A stretch of 64,000 nt of DNA from Vanilla planifolia (GCA_023846275.1 JAIUJO010000163.1:799001-863000); one strand, 5' to 3'; positions 35,740-49,300 are shown, numbered from the stretch's first letter. Numbers and translations: made by a program. Notes: generated by a model not told the origin, from the sequence alone.

Positions 35740-36085
35740 TGGAATAAATTAATTTTCATAAAGAAAAACTTAAAAAATAACTCAATTGGAGTTTGCATCA
35801 AATTTCCCTGAATTATTTCTCTCATTATTTAAAGTAAAGATCTTGCATCCAAATATAAGGTGTGACATCATCAGCTTTCTATTATATAGATGTTGATATG
35901 ATGAAAAATTAAGTAAAGCTATCCAAGTACCCTTAATGAAAAACATGTATAAAAAATTCTATTTTAATTAGAAAAACATACAAATAATTCATTTTTTAAA
36001 TTCAATACCATTATCACTTTTAATTGAATCTATGTAAAGTGCATGTTCTCTTTTTGACTAAGTGTAACACTTTACTTCTTAACAA
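35740..36085 (-). pseudogene. copia 3 integrase fragment, C-terminal part
   Basis: DSIKSDNGIEF (35998-36032) corresponds to the IRSDNGTEF catalytic-Asp motif. IFGCKIFTLNNER followed by GKFDANSN (35790-35870) corresponds to VFGCKCFILNT-x-D and GKFDAKSDEGIFLGYS. The upstream half of integrase lies on the far side of repeat copy B (39.45-39.29 kb). Confidence 0.75.
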
Positions 36086-38420
36086 ATTGTCATTTATAAA
36101 ATCCCTAATGCAACCTAAGCCATATATAATCAAGGCCCATGGCTAGATACCATTTCACTTGTTGGGCTTAATACTTAAACAAGAAGTTGGGATTCCACAA
36201 TCTAATCACCGTGCTTGTAGCATGCAACCTACAACGAGCCATACCCCTTACCAATTTTATTGCCCAAATGATCCAGGGACTCATTCACCCTAGATAAAGG
36301 AAACAAACCAATATACACTAATATACATAGCAAAAAAGAAAGTATAATGAAGAATACACATAGACATATCTACAACTCATAATATCCACAACCAAGTCTA
36401 TCATAATAGACAATATAAGATAAAAATATTAATCTCCTAAAATAATGTCCAATACAGCCCAGGGTCCATTAACATACAATATCAAATTCAAAAGAAACAA
36501 CATCACTACTACATAAGTAAAAGTGGTAAATATAACTCATATATAGCTAGAAACTCAATACAATACCCATAATTTCTAGCTCCTAAGCAAGCTATTATAT
36601 CCCCTATGCTACATGTGAAATAACAGGACAATGAACTTGAGCTCAAAAAGAACTTTGTAGGTCACACTAGATAAATAACATTTAGTGATGTGATTCTATA
36701 TCTAATATATAAATTAGACTATAATTAATATAAAGATTAGATATGTCAATAGATTTATGATAGATGACTAAGCTAATATAATACATAAGTTTATGATGCA
36801 ACTAATTTTAGTATATAGTAATGCAATCTAACTCTTTCTTTCAAACTAAGAAAATTACATAGTAACAAATGATCACTAATTTGACACTCAAACCTAAGTG
36901 TACACATTAGTAGCTTGAGGGTCCAAAATTAAGAATGTTGCATCCAAAAATCTTATTAGAATTGAGATCATCTAATTAGACATCTTTATCTTAATCCTAC
37001 CAAATATACCAAATATATAAGTAAATATGTTGTTTCCTTAAGCCCTAAATAGGATTAATGGCGATCCTTTTGTTATCGAAACATTTTAAAGTACCTCTTA
37101 AACTATTTAAGGCACATTATAATGCTAAGATGTTACACATATAAATAGTTTTTATTGTTAGCCTTATGAAGGGTCATATATAGTACTTCTAAGCTCGACC
37201 GGGCTACTACTGTAGCTTTAGCTCAGAACTAAATCTTATCTTTAAACATTAAGCACATTAAGCATTTCATAACTAGTCTTTTAAACCTTAGTTCACATGA
37301 CTTCAACTACTAACTTTCTTTGTTAGTTGTCAAACTTGATCCATATTGATTCCATAGACTGTCATCTAAGGACTCAACTCTTCTCTAAGGAGGCTAAAAA
37401 TGATGATTGACCATCTTACCTAATAATCCACATCTTGCTTGATGATTCGATAATATCACAAGAATATTTAACACTTCATCAAAATGTAATATCAATTCTA
37501 TGGCCAAAATAAAGCTCTCTATCTTACATAATAATTATATATGGTTTGATAATGAATCTCTCATATCCAAGGCCTTGGACAAAGTGTTCTGATTCATTTC
37601 CCATGTGCTTATCTTCTTGTCTCAATCTTACCTCTTTTTTTGATGTTTTTAATGATTTCCTTTATAAATTTTAATTCTTTTATCTATGTAAGTTATGGTC
37701 CATTTCAAACCATAATTTTCTTATCTAAGGTACAATAGAGTTTCATGTAAACCCCTACATTCCTTATCTAAGGTACCATAGAATTTCATCTATACCTTAT
37801 ATGTCATATCTAGAACATCTTTAGGCATCATCTAGTCCATAAACGTCATATCTAGGGTACCTTATGGCATCATTTAGGCCCTAATGGTCCTGTCTAATGC
37901 ATGCTACTATTTCATTTAATTCTTGAAGGCCTTATTTATTGTAGCTTATGGTTTCATCCAAATTAATAATAACAAATTTCCATAGGCTACACAAGCCTTA
38001 CACATTTAAAGCTTTACTTTCTAATGGTTAACACAATAGCCTCCATCAAATTTGAAACTAATCATGGGATTAGTCATTTAAACATCACGATAACTAAAAT
38101 TTTAAACTTTCCTTAACCTTAAGCATTTTTACCCAAATCATACTTATTCTTGGCAACCTAACCATCACTTAAACCAGCCAAGCTTTTTTTTGATGCTTAA
38201 AGTGAGCTCTACCAAGCTTCTTATTTGAAAGTCTTGGGTGATAACTCACTTGACAAATTATCCAAATCAAGATAAGGTTTATGACATGTCTCTTATAGTA
38301 TTATCAAGTCATATTATAAGCTTCTCATGTATAACCTATGTAAGGAAATACTTGGCTAATAGAAGTCCTTAGTATTTGACTTTGTTTTCTAGTGTTACAA
38401 TAATATTCATTATCTATGCT
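36086..38420 (-). repeat. Long LTR-like repeat, copy B (inverted)
   Basis: Reverse-complement relative of copies A and C, inserted in the integrase of copia 3. On the minus strand it ends at AAATGGTATCTAGCCATGGG (36138-36157), a close match to TGGTATCAGAGCC of the tRNA-Met primer binding site, and the bases after it (CTTGATTATATATGGCTTAG) resemble those after the motif in copy C. Copia integrase resumes about 55-70 bp later, so little internal sequence of the inserting element remains. It contains a 42 bp minisatellite. Edges approximate. Confidence 0.6.
37680..37973. repeat. 42 bp minisatellite, 7 copies
   Basis: Seven diverged units of 41-43 bp in direct succession. Each begins with TTATCTAAGG- or ATATCTAGGG-like bases, continues TACC-n-ATGG and has TTTCAT or CATCAT near position 21-26. 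Units start at about 37680, 37721, 37764, 37806, 37848, 37891 and 37932. The period is a multiple of three, but all frames have stops, so it is not coding. It sits inside repeat copy B; copies A and C have only a single unit-like stretch. Confidence 0.8.
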
Positions 38421-39289
38421 AAGGTTTAATTAAAAAAAATTGGCATCTATCAACTTCTTCATTAAGGTCTCAATTCTTTAAGTGTATCTTCTCATCATTT
38501 TATGGCACATAGTTTAAAAATTAAGGTTATAATGGTTAATTGGAGATATCTCAAGAAAGCAGGGTATACTTCACAAGAAAATATCTAAGAATTTTATCAC
38601 ATGTATGCATAGAAACCTTTTTCGCAAAACTTAAAATTTAAGACATTTGGTAAGAATAATTTGTAGAATCATAACAATTTGGTTCAAGTGTTTTTCTAAC
38701 AAAGAGCTATCAAGGTTATGGCTTTGCTTGTACATGGATTTTAATTATAAAATTCATGTAACACAATGTACCTAAACAACCTTGTTGCATGCAAAATTTA
38801 AATTTGAATTCTTCCTTTCTTAGATAAGCAAACCTTAGTAATGTAGATTTGCCAAATTTCAAACTTAGAAGATCTTTCTTTAATCATTCATTTAACCATA
38901 AATCCCTAGAAAAAATTATAAGAATGGGAGAATATTTAAGATTCCATGACTTATTTATATAATCATGTCAAGATTATAAATTATGTAACTCAAGCACTTT
39001 TAGCAAGCACCATAAAAAGAAAAACGTACCCACTTTGGCCATCCATGACATATATAGCTTCGAAAAAACAAAGTCGTGTGACATTTAGAAACTAAATGTG
39101 AAAGCTTATCAAAATCCACATTCCTCTTCCTTAGAAACATTACTAAAGTTTGTCACAAAAATTAATCTCCACAACTAACACATATTTCTTATGTCTTAGG
39201 ATTTGAAGTTGGACTAGACAAACAATGTATGTGTAAGAACTTTAATGGTTTTCCATTGCTTATTTCCATTAAAAGTATATGTAAATTGT

Positions 39290-39450
39290 TTTAAAAGTTG
39301 CTAACATGTATTAACACGATTGTCACTCTATGGGACATTGCGTAGACCTCTAACTAAATCGTACTTAATCATTTTCTTAAGTGAAGATTTTCCTATATGA
39401 AATAATATCTTATGCCTTAATACTAAGTTATTCTCACGAGATTTAAGGCA
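39290..39450 (-). pseudogene. copia 3 integrase zinc-finger region
   Basis: Minus strand: LRHKILFHIGKSS then LKKMIKYDLVRGLRNVP matches LWHKRLGHIS and L-x-KLIKHDLVRGLPN of the copia pre-integrase domain, where the His pair binds zinc. The second His is retained, and the Cys pair downstream is partly recognisable (VNTC). It follows the protease remnant at the expected distance. Confidence 0.7.
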
Positions 39451-39615
39451 TTCTAGTCTAGTTGAACTAACAATGTGCAAATATATCTCATAGGTTTTTC
39501 TTTTCAATGTGTAAGGAAGAGAGGAACGTTATATCTAAAAATAATTCACTCGTTTGAATTGAACATAACAAAAAAACCTAAGTCTCATAGTTGATTAATG
39601 TTTAAAGCATGCACA

Positions 39616-39852
39616 TCAACTCTTGCATAAGAAAGACCATTCATCTTTGGCATGACTATTGGTTATTTCTCTATTTCCAATTACTACATTCCCAGAATGT
39701 TTGCTAATAAAAATTTTGGATTCATTATATTCCTTTAAGTGGATGAGAAACGAAGCATGTCTAGTTATGTATCTATAGTATCTACTCAAGAACTTTGCAG
39801 TATAAACCCTCCAAAGTACTTCAAGGATGGCATGCATACAAAGAAAAACCAA
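39616..39852 (-). pseudogene. copia 3 protease remnant
   Basis: This minus-strand frame of 78 codons contains YITRHASFLIHLKEYNESK and GNVVIGNREIT. They fit the copia protease stretch LDSGCSRHMTGD-x-x-x-F followed by VTFGDN-x-KG-x-IIG-x-GTI. The DSG active site is lost. An antisense plus-strand frame at 39739-39933 is a shadow. Confidence 0.6.
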
Positions 39853-40489
39853 ACATTAGCCTTGGGTACCCACACATTTTTGAGTTCACATATTATGGTA
39901 ATTAAGATAAATTTTAAATCTACACAAATATAAGAAAAATTGAACTAACATTTCTCTTAATTTTATATGAAGAAGCTATGTGACAAATATTCATATTATA
40001 ATTACACTCAATTACTTTAACATTTGAAATAATAAAAGAGTTAGCATGATGTGCTTTATGAAATGATTATTATAGTTTGAATTTTTCTTCCAAAATTTTT
40101 CATTTCCCTAGTTAACATTATATTTTTTATTATCAAGGTATCCATTTCATATCTTGTAATTGTTACTTCTTGTGATTAGTTTGTGCTCTTTTCATTTTGA
40201 TGTTTTGAAAACCCCATATAATCCTCATGTTCTTTTTTTAACACAGTCCACTTTGAAGTTTATTTCTTGTAGTTTATGCAAATATAATTTTTGAATCCTT
40301 CATATTTGATTTGAAGATGAAGAAGAAGAGGGTATCACACCACATCCTTAAATAAAGTATCACACATGCCATCCTTAGCCAATAAAAATATCGAGCTCAC
40401 CATCTTGACTCTCACACTAGTTTTCCAAATCCAACTCACTTGATGAGATTTTTATGTCATCATTTTCTTCATCTTCTTTTTTTATCAAC

Positions 40490-41450
40490 ACTTCTCAAGT
40501 CTTTCCTTGTAGAGAGAGAAGTTAGGCCTTATATGCCAAAATATGCTACACACATGACACATTGTCATTGACTTGTATCATTTTAACCTATTGCTTCTTA
40601 TTGCAACAAAATTTTGTACTTGCACTTCACTTGTAATATAATCTCGATGGTCCTTTAAAGATCGTAGCTACCCCATTAGAGTTTAATGGGTCATAATGAA
40701 AATTAGAGTTTATCAACAAAGAAAGAGGTTATCATTTTTCTTATTTTCTTCCTTCAATGATTTTTGTTTTTCATGCTTCATCCATGAAAAGCTCAATGTC
40801 ACTCATTAGGAGCTTTCAAAGCAATAGATTTATTTACTACATAGAAATATCTTTTATTGCCTTTAAAGCAAACACCATTGGATCATATTGCAATGGAAAT
40901 ATATGTAGAATTTTATAAAACTTGTTCTAACATTAAAAAATACATTCAAAGATTAGATATTCTATTGATAATATTTGTGAAGTATATAAACATTAATTGG
41001 ATAGATTCTTTAGGATTAATTCAAAATAACTCATATTCATGAATTAGCATTTTGATGTTTCTTTTTCATTTGCAATGTATCTTCATAACTAACCTCAAGG
41101 TTTTGCCAAATATCATTGGAACTCTTACCAGTCATCATGATACGACTACATTTAGATAATTTGGAATATAAAATATTCATGGCCTAAGAGTTTAACAACA
41201 TTTTGTTATTTTCTTTTGGAGTGAGATAGTGAAGGGTATTCTTAAGTTTTTTGCCACTTACTAATTTATTTAGCTAAACAATGGGATGTTTCAACCACAT
41301 CAAAAAGTTTTAAACAAGAAGATAAAAAAATCAAGCACATATATTTTTTAATACAAATAATATTCTTCTTTGAATAAAGGTGACTGATGGAATGATGTTC
41401 CTTTACACCAAATATCATTATCCTTAACAAGAGAATGAGCCATCAGGTTT
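40490..41450 (-). pseudogene. copia 3 gag remnant
   Basis: Minus strand: MAHSLVKDND, then HQSPLFKEEYYLY (the PPLF-x-GE-x-Y-x-W start of copia gag). After frame breaks, FDVVETSHCLAK, GKSSNDIWQNLEVSYEDTL and QMKKKHQNAN fit the SAKEIWD-x-L-x-VTYEGT and QVKE-x-KINML segments. NKSIALKAP precedes the knuckle. CHVCSIFWHIRPNF (40510-40560) is the CX2CX4HX4C zinc knuckle with the last Cys changed to Phe, followed by SLYKERLEK. At least five interruptions. Confidence 0.75.
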
Positions 41451-41499
41451 TTATCATATAAATTTCTTTCTTTGTCAAAAAATTATTCAAGTACTTCTT

Positions 41500-41720
41500 A
41501 TAAAACATTGAGAGCAACAACTGTCACAAGAGGTAGTGAATTGTGTCATTTATATAACATTAACCAACACATTTTTTAAACAACCTGAATTCATTTGAAG
41601 CAATTAGAATAACCATTGCAATAATATAAAAACAAGTGAAGAACAAAGCACAAACAACAAACAAGAAAATGTCAAAACAAGATTTTTTTGGTGGCTTATC
41701 TAAAGCAAAGCTGATGTCCA
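41500..41720 (-). repeat. copia 3 5' LTR terminus
   Basis: Minus strand: GGTGGACATCAGCTTTGC, then CCACCAAAAAAATCTTGTTT, and later ACAATTCACTACCTCTTGTG. This parallels the last ~200 bp of the copia 1 LTR (GGTGGATGTAGGCTCGAT, CCTTAAAAATCTTTTCG, AATTCACCCCCC-n-TGTGGGAG). Gag begins about 60 bp further on. The outer part of this LTR was not recognised. Confidence 0.6.
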
Positions 41721-44700
41721 CCACAAATAACCTAATTGAGCTTCCACTAACTATTTCCTTTTATCATAGTTGGTATGAGTTAGCCAAATACATCAATGGT
41801 TCTTAAGGGAGACACCAAAACTATACGAGAATTTTTGCTAAACAAATAAGATTAGCTCTATACATAAATAAGAAATGTAAAAACGTGACCTTTAATCATT
41901 TCTTAATAAATGTATTACCAATCAAAATGATAGTAAGAATATGATGTTACCAATTTGAATCAAATGAGAAGAGATGTAGTAGATCAAGAACAAACTAAAA
42001 GGTGTTGCAGCTATTGTCAGTTGAGTAAGTAATTTAGCACTTTCCAAAAACTTTAGATTTTCCAATTTGTAACATTAGCCTCTTCTCTTTAAAACAAAAA
42101 AATATTTAAACAAATTCTTATCATAAAGTTAATTATGGATCTTTCAATGGCTAATTATGCATTTCAAAGTTTACTAAAAGGCTTATTATACTGTCATGGT
42201 TATGTTCACATTAGTACATCAACTATATCTTAGCAAGATGATGAAAAGGAACTAAGAACCTCATAATGTCCCAACAAATCTAAAAGTACAAGTTAAATAT
42301 AAGATTCATGCAATACATGACCAAAACATAGTTCAATGCTTAAGTCTTTATAAATATCTATATCATAACATGCAACCTCACAGATTGTGCAAGTATAATA
42401 TAATAGATAATTACAGTTTAAATTGATCGAATGTATGAAATAGTAGATCACCACCACTCCATATATTTTTTTTCTATGAGGCAAGCTCTTGAAAAAAATG
42501 TTTAATGGTGTGAGCATATAAAAAACCATTTGTATGATAATGAGTTACTAACAAACCAAAACCTCAACTATTGATCACATTCCTTACATTCATCTTTCAC
42601 ATACATTAGTGAAGAACATAAATTATAATAATTAGTGTACTCGTACGATATGACGATCATAGTCTTATAACAACTTTATATCAAACTTTTCCTAAATTCT
42701 TTTTTGAAACATAATTATATAGATGTGATACTTATATCTTTATTGTATGACAATGTACAACTTAAATAGTTTGATTAATAAGTTTATCGTCTTGCATAAT
42801 TTAGCAAAAAGAGCATCCCAAAGCAAAACCTTGTCGATCATATAAGATAAACATTATTTGTGAGTATGCTAAATTGTTTTATTTAAGTCATATCAGTATA
42901 AAATAATAATCCAGAATTTCTAACTATAACACTACTTACATATGGTAGACCTTAAGAATGAACAAGTTATGCACTGATATAATGTAAACTCTTACTCATA
43001 TGGCATTAATGGAAACTTGATGAACAACGAATTTATGATATAAGTACAAGGTTAAAACCTTATATAACTAAATATGCACATCTTATCCATTATTTAAATG
43101 GTGGTCACAACTATACTTATCATACAAAAATACTTAGTCATTCATTAGTTACTAACAAACTGGATATATGATAAAATCTTTAAGGGTACAAGAACAGAGA
43201 CCAAGGTTCTTCAATTTTCAAGAAAAAAGATAAAATAAATATATCATGAAATCCACTTGTGAATTAATGGCAACTTTGACTCCTTTAATGATGAATAATT
43301 GCACATTGAAAACACCCTTGATGTACAACAAAATTCATTTAATGACCTAAACAATGAGTTTAAAAAAATTTTAAAAATATTTTCCTATTTAAAACCCATT
43401 TTAAATACAATTATCTATGAAAATTAAAATGATAAGTTATATAAACCACAATAGAGTAAAAAAATCACATTGTGGTATATTCTCAGAATGTATTAAATAG
43501 TCTTCTTAAAAAAATATTGCTACAAAAAAAATTCCTTCACATTAGTGCAACAGGTTTGTCCACATAAATTAAAAAGCCTTGCAAAAATTCAAAATTCTAT
43601 AATACATCAACAAATATTGGTGCTATTTGTTTTGCGAAATTAGGCAAACAAAAGAAAAAGACGGACTACGAAAATCTATGTTTGAAAACACTTTTAATTA
43701 AGCATGGAAACCAAAAAGGTTATGAATCATGCAAGACTTTAGACACAGTAATGTTGTTAGTGTCAAACTTGTGTGTAGAAAGGAAACCATAAGAATGCAT
43801 TGTTGGTATGTCATTAATTAAGTGTAGGTGGAAGCATGTCATGCCATGAATTAGCTTGCTTTAGACATATGAGCACTATGTTTTCCAATGTTAAATCAGT
43901 AAAGGTCTTGGGTGAAAATATCTTGACCCTTGGTGAAACCACTAAACATAACATTTTTTATGTGTCACATTACTAAAGTTCTTTATCATGATTGATAAAC
44001 AAATGGCTTTTATTGTACTTCCCATTGATGTAATAACAAACTTCAAGTAAACTTGCTTTATTATAATGTGTCATTGTTCTTTGGAGGGTATAATGTACAT
44101 AAGGAATTGTCCCTATCATAGAAATTGTTGAAAGAAGATGTCTTTAATCTCTGTGTCATTGTCCAAGTATTTGGCATTAATGAAATAGGCATGCTAGTGT
44201 GTGTCTTTTAATAATGGTTCTAAACTTAACTTGGTTAATGGATTAGTAATCATTAATTTTAAGAAGGTTTTTATGGGACCTATAAACTATGAAAACAAGC
44301 TCATGTATTTCTTGAACAAGTTATTATCATTTGAACAAGTAAAACTATAAATCTACTTCATATGGATTTATTTCTTCCAAATACTTCGCGATGCCTAATT
44401 GTTAAAAAATTTTAATTTTTTATTATTGGTGACCATTGTTTTTTGACATGAGTTTTCCTTTTGATTTAGAAAGATGATGTAGATAGTTTTGTCCATGATT
44501 TGATTTACAATTTATATAAAATTCTAATTTCAACATTTTTTTATGTAGCTATAATGTGGGAAATTTTTGAAACTTTTATGTTCTAAATGTTTTTTTTAAA
44601 AATAGGAATTAATGAAATCTTTTGGACCCTTAATTTCCTTAAAAACATTTAATAGTAGAGTGAAGAAATCAAACACAAGTGGAAATGTTAATGTTACTAT

Positions 44701-44989
44701 TAAATGAGTGCAATTAAATTATAAATTATTTTACTAGATACCATTAATATAGACATTTTATGTATTCAATAAAAACTAAATTGAGCTTAATATGTAAAAA
44801 ACTTCTTATTAAATTTGGAATGTTCACAAGACAAATATTTTATTTTTTTACTGGTACTTCTAGTTCTGTTTCAAATGTAAAACATAACATCTATAAATTG
44901 GATTTCCAATTTGATGAAGGTATTTCTATGAAATATTTTCTTGTTATAACGTTTTATAAAGTACATTGTAAAAGAATTCATTATAAAGA
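41721..44989. other. Unresolved AT-rich sequence
   Basis: No domain recognised on either strand. The part next to 41720 should contain the rest of the copia 3 5' LTR, but no counterpart of the LTR start was found. The 104-codon plus frame at 44760-45074 ends in a Lys/Arg run caused by the purine-rich tract and has no recognisable content. Confidence 0.3.
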
Positions 44990-46210
44990 TAAGATTACCA
45001 AGAAGAAGAACAAGAACATGGGAAAGAATTACAAAAGAAGTAGATTAAGGAAGATGAGAAGAAAACATCAATGAGTAGCAAAAGTGCATAGGAAAAAGAG
45101 AATAAGTAGAAGAATAAGTTGAAAAATATAAAAAAGTAAGACCAATAATTGGATGAATAAAAAGAATTATAGGAATAAGAAGATAAAAAATAATAAATGT
45201 TATAAAAGAAGCAAAAAAAGAAAGAGCAAAAATAAAAAGAACTTTATTAATTAAAGATAATCAATATAAATTATTATTTATAGATTTTAAGAAAAGTAAC
45301 TATTCCTGTTATAATAAATATTATTGTCAAATATTATGGACAATTATTTATTTTATAATTTTTAATGATTTTGAAGTATTGTTGAGATGGAAACAAAGTA
45401 AGATGGGAACCAACTAGAGGCACAATATAGAGCATTCAAGATAGGTAAGGTAAGAGAGAGAGAGAGGAGATAAAAGGTGTGGAGAGTGTGATGGGAATGA
45501 AAATTATGTGAGAAGGAGTGACAATTGGGGATTTGAGAAAGAACTACAAAGTGAGCAAAAGTCTGGGAGAGATAGAAGAAAGCTAAAGAGAGGAAGTGAA
45601 GGTTGATAAAGAGCTAAAACCAATTAAAAATAAATAAATCAATAAAAGTAGATGGGAAGGGAGAAATAAGGGATCGAGAAAACAGGTAGATTGACTAAAT
45701 TAGACAACATTTTAGGTTAAAGTTAGATATGGTGTGAGGGTCAATACAAGATTAATAATAGTAAGACATTATATATAGAGAGATAGAATAAAAGAAAAAA
45801 ATTAAGAAAAATAGTCAAGTAATAAAGAGAGATAAAGAACCATAGAGATTGTAAGAGACAAAGATAATTGCAAAAGGGAGACATAGATGTAGATACTTAA
45901 AAATAATTGTGTAGAGAAAAAGAGAGCGAGAGGAGACAAAAAGTTAAAGATGTAAAAGTTTTAAAAGAGAGAAAGAATAGAGATAATAGTAGGAAAAAGA
46001 AAAAAGTGCCTTTGATAGAGAATGTGATTGATAGAGATATATAGATTAAGAAGAAAGCAAATAGTAACAATCAGAGTAAGGTAAATTGATGCACATGATA
46101 GGAAAAAATAATGTGATAAGGGAAAAGCAAAGTAGAAGAGAGGTAAAAATGCTTAAGAAAGTAAAAGAAAAATTAACAAAAAAATAAATGAAGTATCTAG
46201 CACTGCAACA
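44990..46210 (+). repeat. Purine-rich (A/G) tract about 1.2 kb
   Basis: The plus strand is overwhelmingly A and G, with repeated AAGAAGAAG, AGAGAGAGAGAGGAG (45455-45475), GGGAGAGATAGAAGAAAG and GAGAGCGAGAGGAGAC motifs. No regular period. It ends shortly before the tandem array at 46380. Strand asymmetry of this kind can arise from microsatellite decay or from a transposon tail. Confidence 0.65.
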
Positions 46211-46379
46211 CTATTATATGAACAACAAAAAAGAAAAAAAATTATTAAATTTATTCATATTTGATTGTAATTATTTACAATTATTATAATAAAAGTGTTA
46301 GTTTTTAAAAAATAAAATTTTGTAATATTATTATTTAAAATATAATTTTACATAATATTAATATAAAAATTATTTATTT

Positions 46380-49300
46380 TTTATGCTTTTTAAATTTGAT
46401 AATTCAAATTTAATCAAAATGTGATCCAATGATGATGAAATAAATAATGTTAGACTCATCCTAATGGGCTCTATCTAATTAAACAAAACTTTTTATAATT
46501 TTAAATATTTTCTTTTCAATTATTTTGGAACACTTTATGAAATATTTTTCACCCAAACATAATGTGACATTTGAGGATGTCACCCTTAATTTTCCTTCTA
46601 CATTGGAAAACCATATGCCCTGTAATTTATCTCATTTCCAACTTTTTCTCCTTGATTTCATTATTTTGCTACGTAATGCTAATGTAGCTATTTTGTGAAC
46701 TTTACATCACCTTGGCTTTGTTTTATTACACCTTTTTAGTTATTATCATTTGAATCTTAATATATTTCTACTTAAGATTAAAAAGATAATTTATTATTAT
46801 TTATAATAATTTGCAGTTCGAATTCGTAGCAAGTCAAAATGAAGCGAAATGGAAATGAAAAAAAAGTTGCTGAACTTGTATCAATGATCACTATCTGGTT
46901 AAATATTTACTATTATAATTTTATGTAAATTTTTTTTCTTGAATTTTGGCATGCATTATGATGCATATTGACTTAAACCTAATTTTATGAGCAAGGATGT
47001 TAAGCTCGACCTTGTTAATATCTTGGAATGCAACTTTCACATGAAATTGATCTCATTCTCGAAATATTTTGTTTTAATTTTTTTATATTAATACAAAACT
47101 CTAATTATATTGTTTATGATCCTCGCATTATTTTAATTTTATTATATTATAATTCATTAATTTATGTCGTTTTTGCTTTAATATACATTTATTTAATATT
47201 AGAATAATTATTTATTACTATTTTTCCTTATATTTTTTATAATTTGTACTAATTCCAAATAAGGTCTAATAAAGACTAAAGGAATGTTGTTGGAATCAAC
47301 TTGATGAGCTTTATCCAATTCAATATTCATTGTTATTTTTTGAATCCTTTTCTTATGGTTTCTTGATTCTTTATACGACATTTTCTTACATACTTAATTT
47401 GAAGATCGAAAATATTATAATTGATCTCTTTATTATCTAGGAATGAAACCATCTTATGTAATTTATCTTCAACTTTTGTACTTTTATTTTCTTTTGTAAC
47501 AAAGAAAAGCTAACTCTCGTGTGGCCATTTTATTATTACATTTTATTTTTATTTGATTGTATTAGTTTTTCTCAATTTGTAATTTTTTTACATTTACTAA
47601 ATATTCAAAATAAGTCATTATTATTTGTACTTATTTATTTTCGTAATTAATAGTAATTCGAAAATTGTTCCAATTAAAATGAAATAAATCTTTTGAAACT
47701 CATCTCAAAAGTATGCATTATAAAATTTGAAGACATTTTATTTTCAAAGGTTTTAATACACTTTTTGAGCAATTTTGAATCATGCTAGATTTGATAATCA
47801 AGAATGTTGCACTCAATCTTCTTAGTACCTTGAGATGCAACTTTTTAATGATATTTATATGATTCCATCAAAGTTAATATGGTTATATTACTATGTAATT
47901 CTTAATCACCTCTTATGTATCCTCTTTTTATTTGGCAAAATTATATTACTTCAATTTATCTCATTTCTAAGTCAATATATATCCACTTAATTTCAAAATA
48001 ATACTTTTTTTATTTATTTTTATTTACTTTGGTAGTTTATAGTAAAACCAAACAATGTCTAATATGGATGAAACGAACATCATTGGCATAAACTGAAATA
48101 GTTCTTCCAATTAATTATTTGATTTTTATTTAAAAATTTATTTTCTTTTTTTGGGTACAATTTATGAAATATATTTATACAAACATAATATCACGATCGA
48201 AGATGCTACACACCATCTATTAAGCACCATGGAATGTAACTTTTTGTTAGATTTGTGTAATTTCTTCAAAAGTTTTGCTTTTACATGTTTACATTGTTGT
48301 ATAATTCTAAATATCATTTTGTATGAACTTTATAATATTTTGATTTAGTGATTTTATATTAATTTAAGTTATTTCATTTCAATTTTAATATGTGTTTACT
48401 TAATATTGAAGAAATAAGTTATGATATACATTTATTTGTATTTTTAATTCTTAATAATTGTAAACAAGATCTGATGGAGATGAAAGAAATATAGTCCATT
48501 TAATCTACATGAGCTTTACCCAATTAAAAAATCATTTTTAATTTTTAATTGTTTTAGTATATTTTATGAGAAATTTTGATTCATGGTTATTTTGATGATG
48601 AAGGATGTTACCTAATTCTCATTTGTATTTGGGAATGCAACTTTCTCATATAATTTATATTACACATTTAAATGTTTCTGTTATTTTTTTATATTATATG
48701 TAGGTCCAAATCACTTATCTTATGATCTTTATATTATTTTTATTTAACTATATTACTTTGCTTAAATTTTTCTCATTTTACTTTTAATATAAGTTTGCTT
48801 AATATTAATTTATTAATTGTATATTTTTAATGCTTTCTTACTTTGGTAATTCATATTAATTCAAACAATTATTACATAAAGACATAACAAACTTTACTAC
48901 ACTTGTCTGGACAAGCTATATTTAACCAATTAATTATTTTCATATTTTTAAAAATCAATTTTTTATTGTATTAGTATTCTTCATAAAATATTTTGATTCA
49001 AACATAATATTACAATAAAATATGTTATGCATAATCTACTTTGTACCTTAGAATGAATATTTTTGTAAAATATATGCCCTTTTTATATTATTATGTAATT
49101 CTAAATCTCCTCTTGTGTGACCTTTATAAGGTGTTGATTTTGATACTTTATATTAATTTAAGAAATTTCATTTATGTATTATACATATTGAATTCGTATT
49201 TAACTGATAAATTATTATTATTTGTGTTTATTTACATTTGTTATTTTTATTAACTTTAAATGAGGTTCGATCGAGATGTAACAAATGTCGTTGGTCTCAT

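Larger units (their letters stand above)
34980..41720 (-). mobile_element. Ty1/copia remnant (copia 3), split by repeat copy B
   Basis: Minus-strand order: LTR end (about 41500-41720), gag (41.45-40.49 kb), protease (39.85-39.62 kb), integrase zinc-finger region (39.45-39.29 kb), the 2.3 kb repeat copy B, integrase C-terminus (36.08-35.74 kb), RNase H (35.35-34.98 kb). The LTR end resembles that of copia 1, so the two are the same family in opposite orientation. RT is missing between integrase and RNase H. Coding remains are riddled with stops; clearly older than copia 1. Confidence 0.75.

Noticed and set aside
44760..45074. 104-codon plus frame ending in a Lys/Arg-rich tail
   Set aside because: The basic tail is simply the translated A/G-rich tract; no recognisable domain, and no coding context.
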